Shown here piece after piece: positions 18,926-26,077 of a stretch of DNA of 64,000 bases. The translations under genes and the position numbers were made by a program. The first letter of the stretch is position 1. Every line of letters begins with the position of its first letter. Below the pieces are notes generated by a model. That model saw only the letters and a list, made by a program, of their open reading frames with translations, did not search any database and was not told where the DNA came from. The stretch spans positions 62,001 to 126,000 of the forward strand of contig NZ_JAHCST010000020.1 in the NCBI RefSeq assembly GCF_018476525.1, in the 5' to 3' direction. This DNA is from Acrocarpospora catenulata. Its GTDB lineage: Bacteria; Actinomycetota; Actinomycetes; Streptosporangiales; Streptosporangiaceae.

Positions 18926-18974
18926 CATTATGAGACCGCTGTCTATCTAATGTGCGGAAGGGAACCTGTTGTGA

Positions 18975-19259
18975 TCCCAGCTAGCAAGCCATGTAGGGAC
19001 GGACCGAGACAAGGAACTCCAGGAGGTCCTGGCCGTCCTCGCCGCCTGCATCACCCCCACGCCCAGCGCGGCACAGCGCGGCGTCCCGCCGCTCTGGGAC
19101 TGGCGGTCGGCGCGGGATCGCCTGATGGACCTGGGGCGGACTTGGCGCGGCGATCGGCGGAGCGTCGGCACGGTGACCAGGCTGGCCGGGGCTGTGAGGT
19201 GGACCGGGAACTCCAGCGGCGTGGATCGCAGTGAAGCCCAAGCGTGTCCTACGGGCTGA
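18975..19259 (+). pseudogene. 5'-truncated gene fragment beside the insertion element
   Basis: An open frame ends at TGA 19257-19259 and is strongly GC-biased at third positions from about 18996 on, unlike the other frames. It encodes about 85 residues beginning near DRDKELQEVLAVLAACI. There is no ATG, GTG or TTG in frame, and an in-frame TGA sits at 18972 next to the left end of the IS605-type element. I read it as the 3' end of a gene whose front was lost when the element arrived or decayed. The 3' end overlaps the convergent ppgK stop by 11 bases. Family unknown. Confidence 0.5.
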
Positions 19260-19980
19260 TTGGTTCGGTGGCGGCTAGGGCGGCGCCGACGATGCCGGCC
19301 TCGTTGAGGAGGGTGGCGGGGACGATTGGGGCGCGGGTTTTGAGGTGGGGGAGGAATTTGTCGGATTTTTTGCTGGCGCCGCCGCCGATGATGATCAAGT
19401 TGGGGGAGAGGAGGCGTTCCATGTGGGTGAGGTATTCCTGGACGCGTTCCGACCAGTCTGACCAGGAGAGGTTCTTGTGTTCGCGGACGATCTCGGAGGC
19501 GCGGCGTTCGGCTTCCTTGCCGCGGATTTCGAGATGGCCGAACTCGGTGTTGGGGACCAGTTTGCCGCCGGTGAAGAGGGCACTGCCGATACCGGTGCCG
19601 AAAGTGAGCATGAGGATGACGCCGTCGTGGCCTTTACCGGCACCGAAGGTCGTCTCGGCGATACCGGCGGCGTCGGCGTCGTTGAGAAGGTGGGCCTCCT
19701 TGCCGAAGACCGCCGCGCCTTCGAGGCCGACCCAGGAACGGTCCACATTGGCGGCGGTACGAATCTCGCCGTCCACGATCACGCCGGGAAAGGTGATACC
19801 CACCCTACGAGTCCACCCGAAGTGATCGATGATCTGCTGCACTACGCCCGCGACCGCGTCGGGTGTGGCGGGCTGGGGGGTCGGGATGCGACACCGCTCC
19901 GCGACCAGTTTCCCGGTCCTCGTCTCCACCGGGGCCCCTTTGATACCCGTGCCACCGATGTCAATGCCGAGTACTTTCAT
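19249..19980 (-). CDS. ppgK: Polyphosphate glucokinase
   Basis: A 243-aa ROK-type sugar kinase that phosphorylates glucose using polyphosphate (or ATP), feeding glycolysis. It shows the phosphate loop [12 protein letters not shown] at residues 5-16, the Asp of [21 protein letters not shown], and the REHKNLSW and [10 protein letters not shown] segments that are typical of actinobacterial PpgK. Its length agrees with the family (about 250). It stands alone and is convergent with the truncated fragment described to its left. Confidence 0.9.
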   Translation of the reverse strand: MKVLGIDIGGTGIKGAPVETRTGKLVAERCRIPTPQPATPDAVAGVVQQIIDHFGWTRRVGITFPGVIVDGEIRTAANVDRSWVGLEGAAVFGKEAHLLNDADAAGIAETTFGAGKGHDGVILMLTFGTGIGSALFTGGKLVPNTEFGHLEIRGKEAERRASEIVREHKNLSWSDWSERVQEYLTHMERLLSPNLIIIGGGASKKSDKFLPHLKTRAPIVPATLLNEAGIVGAALAATEPISP

Positions 19981-20010
19981 GAAACAAATCCCTACCCCCG
20001 CCCGAGCCGG

Positions 20011-20379
20011 TCACTCGTCACCCTCCGGCGGCAGCAGCGCTACCTGGTACGGATCCCGATAGGCAACCCGAGACTCCACAGGATTCTTGATCCGCACTAC
20101 CCGCACGATATGCCCCGCTTCGCGAAGTTCGGCAAGATACGCCAGGCCGTACTCCCGCCACCCGAGTTCGGTGAACCAGAACCGCACCCGAGGGTTGCTG
20201 AGCGGTGGGAGCGGTAGCCCGTCCAGTGACTTGCTGGGCCCGCCTCCCGCCCACGCGCCACCCATCCGGGTACCCGAGGGCCGACCGAAGGAATCACCGG
20301 AATCATCGGAGCTGTATTCCACATAGCCGCGAACACTGTCGGCCAGGATCCGGTAAAGCATGCTGCGAGCATCCCCCAT
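20011..20379 (-). CDS. Hypothetical protein
   Basis: About 122 aa from ATG 20379; an ATG at 20361 has a better purine run (GGGGGA) upstream, and the frame is open to 20421. The N-terminal half reads MLYRILADSVRGYVEY and then a Ser/Asp/Gly-rich stretch. The C-terminal half has an FTELGWREYGLAYLAELREAGH segment that looks like an alpha/beta fold. I recognise no family. It is divergent from the conservon and separated from it by a perfect dyad. Confidence 0.6.
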   Translation of the reverse strand: MGDARSMLYRILADSVRGYVEYSSDDSGDSFGRPSGTRMGGAWAGGGPSKSLDGLPLPPLSNPRVRFWFTELGWREYGLAYLAELREAGHIVRVVRIKNPVESRVAYRDPYQVALLPPEGDE

Positions 20380-20442
20380 GGTGCGCCGCGTAGCCAGTGG
20401 GCCCAGAAGCCAACCCCGCACTTGTGTGCCCTGTTGCCAGTG

Positions 20443-20471
20443 AGCCCTGAAACCTTCTATGTTTCAGGGCT
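20443..20471. promoter_or_regulatory. Perfect 11-bp dyad upstream of the conservon
   Basis: AGCCCTGAAAC and GTTTCAGGGCT pair perfectly around a 7-base loop, about 100 bases before the cvnA start and about 64 bases upstream of the divergent hypothetical gene. No T-run follows. It could be an operator or a transcription-blocking hairpin. Confidence 0.45.
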
Positions 20472-20574
20472 ATGAACGGCGCCTTACACGGCGTCGCGCG
20501 GCGGTCGGGGACGCAGTGAACGGTGCCGGCAGACCGGGATTCCCCCGTGCCTGCTCCCGAGCGAGACGAGAGCC

Positions 20575-22848
20575 ATGGGTTTCAAGCGTGACACCATCCG
20601 GGTCAAAGCCTTCTCCCTGCTCGTCGTCCCGCTGCTCTCGCTGACCGCGATCTGGGCCTACACGGCGATCAGTTCGATCGGCGAGGCCGCCACCCTGCGT
20701 GGCATCTCCGAACGCTACAGCTCCTACCTCGGCCCGGTGGAGGACCTCAACGACAGCCTCCGCACCGAACGCCGATTATCGGTCGTCACCCTCCACTACG
20801 ACCTCAAGGGCAAGAACAACGAGGACGCGCACGCCAAGCTGACCGCCCAGCGCACCACGACCGACCAGGCCCTGGACGCCTTCCGCCGCGCCACCGCCCA
20901 GCAGGACCAGGCGAGCCTGCCCCCGCAGACCACTGAGCTGGTCACCCGCCTGGACAGCCTCCCCGCGGTCCGCCGCTCCATCGACACCGGCACCAGCAGC
21001 GAACTGACCGCGCTGCGCGTCTACAGCGACCTGGTGGACGAGATCTACAGCTTCCTGGCCGGCCTGGCCAGGAACGACGGCATGTCGCTTGAGCAGTACT
21101 CCCGGATCCGCTCGCTCGGCTCCCTGGAACTGGCGGTGGACCTGCTGGCCCGCGAGCAGAGCCTGATCCGCGACGCGGTCGCCAAGAAGGACCTCTCCCC
21201 CGCCACCCACGCCCTGTTCTCCGAACTGGCCACCAGCCGCAAGTTCCTGCTCAGCAACGCCCACAGCGACCTGAGCCCCCAGTTGCGCACCGCCCTGGAC
21301 GGCATCCTCACCCTCCCCGTCTACAGCGCGGTGGTGGCCGGCGAGGACCGCATCGTGGCCTTCGTCCCCACGCCGGGCGAGCTCCCGTACGAGCTGGAGC
21401 AGTGGCTGAAGGACGGTGACGCGGTGAGCGCCGCCGCCGGGCGGGTGATCGACGCGGAGATGGCCGGGGCACTGGCCGACGCCGACGAGCGGATCACCGC
21501 GGTGATCGCCCGGACCGCTCTGATCACCAGCCTCGGCCTGGTCGCCGTGGTCGTCTCGATCCTGATCTCGATCAGGTTCGGCCGCCGCCTGGTCCACGAG
21601 CTCAACGATCTGCAGGAGTCGGCGGTGGGCATCGCCAAGGTGCGCCTGCCCGACCTGGTACGGCGGCTGCGCGGCGGCGAGGTGGTGGACCCGGCCGAGG
21701 AGACGCCCAAGCTGACCCAGGGTCGTACCTCCGAGGTGCGGCAGGTGTCGGAGGCGTTCGACTCGGTGCTCACCGAGGCGGTGCGGGCCTCGGTCGGCCA
21801 GGCCGAGCTGCGGCGGAGCGTCGGCCAGGTGTTCCTGAACCTGGCCAGGCGGAGCCAGTCGCTGCTGCACCGCCAGCTCAGCCTGCTGGAGGTGATGGAG
21901 CACCGGGCCGAGGATCCGGAGACGCTGGAGGACCTGTTCCGGCTGGACCACCTGTCCACCCGCATGCGCCGCCACGCGGAGAACCTGATCATCTTGTCCG
22001 GCGCGGCGCCCAGCCGCCGCTGGCGGGAGCCGGTGCCCGTCTTCGACCTGGTCCGCGGCGCGGTCACCGAGGTGGAGGACTACACCCGGGTCACCGTGCA
22101 CGAGATGCGGAACGCGCCGACCGTCTCCGGCGCGGCCGTCACCGACCTGATGCACCTGGTGGCCGAGCTGATCGAGAACGCCACGGTGTTCTCCCCGCCC
22201 GGCACCCGGGTGTTCGTACGGGGCGACATCGCCGCCAACGGGTACGCGCTGGAGATCGAGGACCGGGGCCTCGGCCTGGACGCGGCCAAGCTGGAGACGC
22301 TGAACCGCCGGCTGGTCGAGCCGCCCGAGTTCGACCTGGCCGACAGCGAGCGGCTGGGCCTGTTCGTGGTGGCCCGGCTGGCCGCCAGGCACGGTGTCAA
22401 GGTGGTGCTCCGCCCGTCCCCGTACGACGGGGTGACCGCGATCGTGATGATCCCCCCGACGCTGCTGCACACCCCGGAGGAGCACCCGCTGCCCCGCCCC
22501 CAGCCCCGGCACAGCGTCGCTCCCCCGGTGACCCCGCCCGTACGGCCGCTCCCGGCACCGCCCGTCGCGGAGCCCACCGAGGACGACGACATCGACGACA
22601 TGGAAGGGCTGCCGCTGCGGGTGCCGCAGACCCACCTGGCGGCGCCGCTGCGCGCCACCGGAACCCGGGGACAGCTAGCCCAGGCCACCCAAACAGCCGA
22701 AGAGCCGATAAATCAGGACATAGACGTGCGTGCGGCTGAGCGGCGGGCCGGTCTGATGACCGCCATGCAGCGCGGCTGGGAGCGCGGGCGCAGGGAAACC
22801 GGTCAGGCCGACCTGTTCGGCGGACGAAAGGACAGGACGGATGGCTGA
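20575..22848 (+). CDS. cvnA: Conservon sensor histidine kinase-like protein (CvnA)
   Basis: A 757-aa membrane protein: one N-terminal helix (13-32), an extracellular nitrate/nitrite-sensor-like (NIT) helical domain of about 280 residues, a second helix (about 315-340) and a HAMP-like segment. The conserved SLLHRQLSLLEVME and the ATPase boxes HLVAELIENATVFSPP and IEDRGLGLDAA follow, then a long Pro-rich tail. This is the first protein of a conservon, a four-gene set found only in actinomycetes and thought to act like a G-protein-coupled signalling complex. Its stop overlaps the next start by eight bases. Confidence 0.92.
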   Translation: MGFKRDTIRVKAFSLLVVPLLSLTAIWAYTAISSIGEAATLRGISERYSSYLGPVEDLNDSLRTERRLSVVTLHYDLKGKNNEDAHAKLTAQRTTTDQALDAFRRATAQQDQASLPPQTTELVTRLDSLPAVRRSIDTGTSSELTALRVYSDLVDEIYSFLAGLARNDGMSLEQYSRIRSLGSLELAVDLLAREQSLIRDAVAKKDLSPATHALFSELATSRKFLLSNAHSDLSPQLRTALDGILTLPVYSAVVAGEDRIVAFVPTPGELPYELEQWLKDGDAVSAAAGRVIDAEMAGALADADERITAVIARTALITSLGLVAVVVSILISIRFGRRLVHELNDLQESAVGIAKVRLPDLVRRLRGGEVVDPAEETPKLTQGRTSEVRQVSEAFDSVLTEAVRASVGQAELRRSVGQVFLNLARRSQSLLHRQLSLLEVMEHRAEDPETLEDLFRLDHLSTRMRRHAENLIILSGAAPSRRWREPVPVFDLVRGAVTEVEDYTRVTVHEMRNAPTVSGAAVTDLMHLVAELIENATVFSPPGTRVFVRGDIAANGYALEIEDRGLGLDAAKLETLNRRLVEPPEFDLADSERLGLFVVARLAARHGVKVVLRPSPYDGVTAIVMIPPTLLHTPEEHPLPRPQPRHSVAPPVTPPVRPLPAPPVAEPTEDDDIDDMEGLPLRVPQTHLAAPLRATGTRGQLAQATQTAEEPINQDIDVRAAERRAGLMTAMQRGWERGRRETGQADLFGGRKDRTDG

Positions 22849-23254
22849 ACTCGCCAAGGAACTCGACTGGCTGCTCGACGACCTGATCCGGCGCACGCCC
22901 GGGGTACGGCACGCGGTCGTGCTCTCCTCCGACGGCCTGGCCATGGGCGGGTCCCAGGGCCTGGACCGGGAGGACACCGAGCACCTGGCGGCGATCGCGG
23001 CCGGCAGCCACAGCCTGGCCCAAGGCGCGGGACGCCGGTTCGGCGTGGGGGGAGTCCGGCAGACCATCATCGAACTGGAGGGGGCCTTCCTGTTCATCAC
23101 CGCCGCCGGCGATGGCGCCAGGCTGGCCGTCATGACCGGCCCGGAGGCCGACCTCGGGGTGGTCACCTACGAGCTGACCATGCTGGTGAAGAGGGTCGGT
23201 GAACATCTGAGCACGCGACCAAGGGCCGCCAGTGGCCAGGTCTATGGGCACTGA
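22841..23254 (+). CDS. cvnB: Roadblock/LC7 domain protein (CvnB)
   Basis: A 137-aa protein with a Roadblock/LC7 fold: LDWLLDDLIRRTPGVRHAVVLSSDGLAMG at the N-terminus and a central sheet region ending in YELTMLVKRVGEHL. Proteins of this fold regulate small GTPases such as MglA; here the partner is the GTPase two genes downstream. It overlaps cvnA by eight bases and the DUF742 gene by about 23 bases, or 11 if that gene starts at its inner ATG. Confidence 0.92.
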   Translation: MAELAKELDWLLDDLIRRTPGVRHAVVLSSDGLAMGGSQGLDREDTEHLAAIAAGSHSLAQGAGRRFGVGGVRQTIIELEGAFLFITAAGDGARLAVMTGPEADLGVVTYELTMLVKRVGEHLSTRPRAASGQVYGH

Positions 23255-23597
23255 CGAGGATCCGGGCCCACTGGTCCGCATGTACGCGGTGACCGGCGGG
23301 CGGGCCCGGCCGATCGGGGAGTCGTTCGACGTCGTCGCCGTGGTGACGACACTCGGCATGCCGCAGGTGTCGGTGGGCCTGTCGCCGGAGCACATGACGG
23401 TGCTCCGGTTGTGCGCGCGGCCGACCACGGTGGCCGACATCGGCGTGTACCTGCGCCTGCCGCTGAACATCACCCGGGTGCTCCTGAGCGACCTGCGGCG
23501 GGAGGGGCTCGTCTCGATCGATCGCCCGGCGGCCTCCGCCGGTTCCATGAACGAGCGGATCTATCAGGAAGTGCTCAATGGACTACGCACGCTCTGA
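23232..23597 (+). CDS. cvnC: DUF742 protein (CvnC)
   Basis: A 121-aa DUF742 protein with GPLVRMYAVTGGRA near the start and the winged-helix-like LRLCARPTTVADIGVYLRLPLNITRVLLSDL segment. The GTG at 23232 and the ATG at 23244 are both possible; the second gives 117 aa beginning MGTDEDPGPLV, the more usual N-terminus. The gene overlaps both neighbours, so the four genes form a tightly coupled operon. DUF742 proteins are always found in conservons; their exact role is unknown. Confidence 0.9.
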   Translation: MARSMGTDEDPGPLVRMYAVTGGRARPIGESFDVVAVVTTLGMPQVSVGLSPEHMTVLRLCARPTTVADIGVYLRLPLNITRVLLSDLRREGLVSIDRPAASAGSMNERIYQEVLNGLRTL

Positions 23598-24153
23598 GAC
23601 CCTGGCCATCAAGATCCTGGTCGCGGGCGGCTTCGGGGTGGGCAAGACCACCCTGGTCTCCTCGGTGAGTGAGATCCAGCCCCTGCACACCGAGGAACTG
23701 CTCAGCGACCGGGGCACGGGCGTGGACGACACCAGCCTGGTGGAGGGCAAGGCCACCACCACGGTGGCGCTGGACTTCGGCCGGATCACGCTGCGCGAGG
23801 GCCTGTGGATCTACCTGTTCGGTACGCCGGGGCAGGACCGGTTCTGGTTCATGTGGGACGAGCTCTCCATCGGCGCGCTGGGCGCGGTGGTGATCGCCGA
23901 CACCCGGCGGCTGGGCGAGGCGTTCCCCGCGGTGGACTACTTCGAGCAGCGGGACATCCCGTTCGTGGTCGCGGTCAACTGCTTCGACGGGGCCCGGCGG
24001 CACAACCCTGCGGTGGTGCGCAAGGCGCTGGCGCTGCCGCCACACGTGCCGGTGCTGCTGTCGGACGCGCGGGAGCGGGAATCGGTGAAGGAGGTCCTGG
24101 TCACCCTGATGCAGCACGCGCGCACCCACGTGCCCGCCGTCACCGCGTCGTAG
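23578..24153 (+). CDS. cvnD: Conservon small GTP-binding protein (CvnD)
   Basis: A 191-aa GTPase with G1 VAGGFGVGKTTLV (about 14-26), a switch-region Thr in ATTTVALDFG, G3 GTPGQDRF and G4-like VAVNCFDGA. In relatives it exchanges GTP and partners with CvnA and CvnB at the membrane. It overlaps cvnC by 20 bases. The usual cytochrome P450 gene of many conservons does not follow; instead a convergent gene for a WD40-type protein overlaps its last 14 bases. Confidence 0.92.
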   Translation: MDYARSETLAIKILVAGGFGVGKTTLVSSVSEIQPLHTEELLSDRGTGVDDTSLVEGKATTTVALDFGRITLREGLWIYLFGTPGQDRFWFMWDELSIGALGAVVIADTRRLGEAFPAVDYFEQRDIPFVVAVNCFDGARRHNPAVVRKALALPPHVPVLLSDARERESVKEVLVTLMQHARTHVPAVTAS

Positions 24154-26017
24154 ACAGGTCCCAGACCAGGATGCGCTCCCCGTTTCCGCCCCGGAGCAGG
24201 AGGGTGTGCCCGTTCACGTAGGCCAGTTCGAACGCCGCCCACAGACCCGCGGTGATCGCCGGGCCGATCTGGTGGCCGTCCTCCAGGTTCCAGATCCGGA
24301 TCGTCCGGTCCCGCGCGGCGGTGACCGCGATCGGGAGGGCGCCGAGGACGCCGTACCGGATCATGAAGATCCGGCCGGTGTGGCCGGTCAGCGGGGGCGT
24401 GATCTCGTGGCCGGTGCGCAGGTCCCAGACGTGGCCGGCGTTCTCCGTCGCGGTGAGCACGGCCGTGGTGCAGCGCACTCGCCCGAGGTCGGGATCGGCC
24501 TCGCCGGCGTGCACATCGGGGATGGCGCCCAGACGCCGGCCGCTGTACAGGTCCCAGATCCTGATCCGCCGCCGTATGTCGATCATGACGGGTCCGCCGT
24601 CGAGGTCGGTGAGCCTGGCCCGGCTGACCGGCTGCTGACCGGTGATCGGGATACGCGCGCCGATCGGCTTGCCGGTGGCCAGGTCGTGGAGGCGGAGCCC
24701 GCCGGACTCCTCGGTGATGAGCGCCGGGCGGCCGTCGAACTCCACGGGCCTGGTGGAACCGGGTTCCGACCGGACATGGACCAACGTGCCGTCGTCGTCG
24801 AACTGCCAGAACCCGAACCCGAACCCCCCTGTCGGCATCTGGATCAAAGGGGGGCCGTGCGGGACGCTGATCGGGAATTTGTCGCCGGGCGGGCTGGTCA
24901 GCGCTGGCCCGATCCGGCTCCGGGTGGCCAGGTCCCAGAGCAGGACCCGGCCGTCCCAGCTGCTGGAGGCCAGCACCGGGCGGCCGTTCAGTTCGCCGGT
25001 CCCCAGCGCGGCCACCTGGTCCTGATGGCCCACCGGCTCGGTGGCCGCCATGGCCTTCCCGGTGGTCAGATCCCACAGCCGCAGCGTGTTGTCGCCGCCG
25101 CCGGTCAGCGCGACCGGACGGCCGTCCAGCGTGGTCGTGGCCAGGGCCGTCCGGTCGTACACGTTGCGGTGGCCGTAGGCCTCCGGCCCGAAGGTCGGGG
25201 GGTTGCCGGGAAGCGTCCTGATCTGGGTCCTGGTCGCCGGGTCCCAGATGGTCACGCTTCCGTCGGGCGCGTAGTCGGTGCCCAGGTCCCATCGGTTCTC
25301 GCCGTTGTTGACGGTGAGCAGGACCGTTCTGCCGCCCACGGTGGCCTTGGCCACGGCGGAGAAAGCGCCCTCGATGGTGTCGATCTTCTCGCCCGTGGCC
25401 AGGTCCCAGAAGCGCACGTAGTCGGGGCCCGGATCCATCTCGTCGCCGCCGTTGTCGTTGACGACCGCGGTGAGCCTGCCGCCGAGCGTGACGAGGACCA
25501 GGGCGTGGACGGTGTTGTCCTCACCGAGGTAGATGTCCGGGCCGACCTCGCGCCCGGTGGCCACGTCCGTCACGCGCAACTCGTCCCCGGCGGTGACCCT
25601 GACCCGGCGGCCGTTCAGCAGTCCGGTCGGGGCCAACGGTTCGGGCACGACCAGCGGCTGTCCGTCGAACTCGCCTGAGACGATCGTCTTGGCGCGCACC
25701 GGTTCGCCGATCGGGGTCAGCTTCGGCAGGGACCACACCCGCATGGTGCCCTCCGCGCCGGTGCTGACCGCGACCTGGCGGTCGCCCAGCCGTCCGAACG
25801 CGACGGCGGTGACGTTGGTGTGCTCGTCGCCGCCCAGGGTCTCGGGCGGGCCGAACGCCGTCGGGGCCGGCGCGGCGGTGGGCGGGCAGAGCCGCGACGG
25901 GTACGGCCAGGGCGAGGCCGGAGCCCCGGCCGAGGTCGCCACCCCGGCCGAGGCCCGTGGAACGACGCCGGCAAGCAGCAGACTGCCGGCGATCACCCAT
26001 CTCCGGAGGTTCCCCAC
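24140..26017 (-). CDS. Secreted WD40-repeat beta-propeller protein
   Basis: A 625-aa protein with a signal peptide (RRWVIAGSLLLAGVVPRASA). The rest consists of WD40-type blades recognised by recurring WDLATGK, WDLTTGK and IRIWNLEDGH motifs, alternating with sentences such as GRPVALTGGGDNTLRLWDL and GRPVLASSSWDGRVLLWDL. I count at least ten such blades, so it may form two propellers. Such proteins usually act as protein-binding platforms outside the cell; partner unknown. It is convergent with cvnD with a 14-base overlap. Confidence 0.85.
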   Translation of the reverse strand: MGNLRRWVIAGSLLLAGVVPRASAGVATSAGAPASPWPYPSRLCPPTAAPAPTAFGPPETLGGDEHTNVTAVAFGRLGDRQVAVSTGAEGTMRVWSLPKLTPIGEPVRAKTIVSGEFDGQPLVVPEPLAPTGLLNGRRVRVTAGDELRVTDVATGREVGPDIYLGEDNTVHALVLVTLGGRLTAVVNDNGGDEMDPGPDYVRFWDLATGEKIDTIEGAFSAVAKATVGGRTVLLTVNNGENRWDLGTDYAPDGSVTIWDPATRTQIRTLPGNPPTFGPEAYGHRNVYDRTALATTTLDGRPVALTGGGDNTLRLWDLTTGKAMAATEPVGHQDQVAALGTGELNGRPVLASSSWDGRVLLWDLATRSRIGPALTSPPGDKFPISVPHGPPLIQMPTGGFGFGFWQFDDDGTLVHVRSEPGSTRPVEFDGRPALITEESGGLRLHDLATGKPIGARIPITGQQPVSRARLTDLDGGPVMIDIRRRIRIWDLYSGRRLGAIPDVHAGEADPDLGRVRCTTAVLTATENAGHVWDLRTGHEITPPLTGHTGRIFMIRYGVLGALPIAVTAARDRTIRIWNLEDGHQIGPAITAGLWAAFELAYVNGHTLLLRGGNGERILVWDLSTTR

Positions 26018-26077
26018 AGTGGTGGGATTCCGGATTGCCGCTGTTTGTTCGCTCCGTGATCCGATCGTGTCCAGACG

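Larger units (their letters stand above)
17459..18960 (-). mobile_element. IS200/IS605-type element, tnpA internally deleted
   Basis: The order tnpA remnant, tnpB on the minus strand is that of an IS605-group element. After tnpB a small hairpin (CCGC-TTTA-GCGG around 17475) lies where the right-end structure and guide-RNA scaffold of these elements normally sit. The left end lies near 18930-18960. Exact borders cannot be read without a second copy; these elements make no target duplication and have no inverted repeats. The TnpA HUH site is gone, so the element cannot move by itself. Confidence 0.7.
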
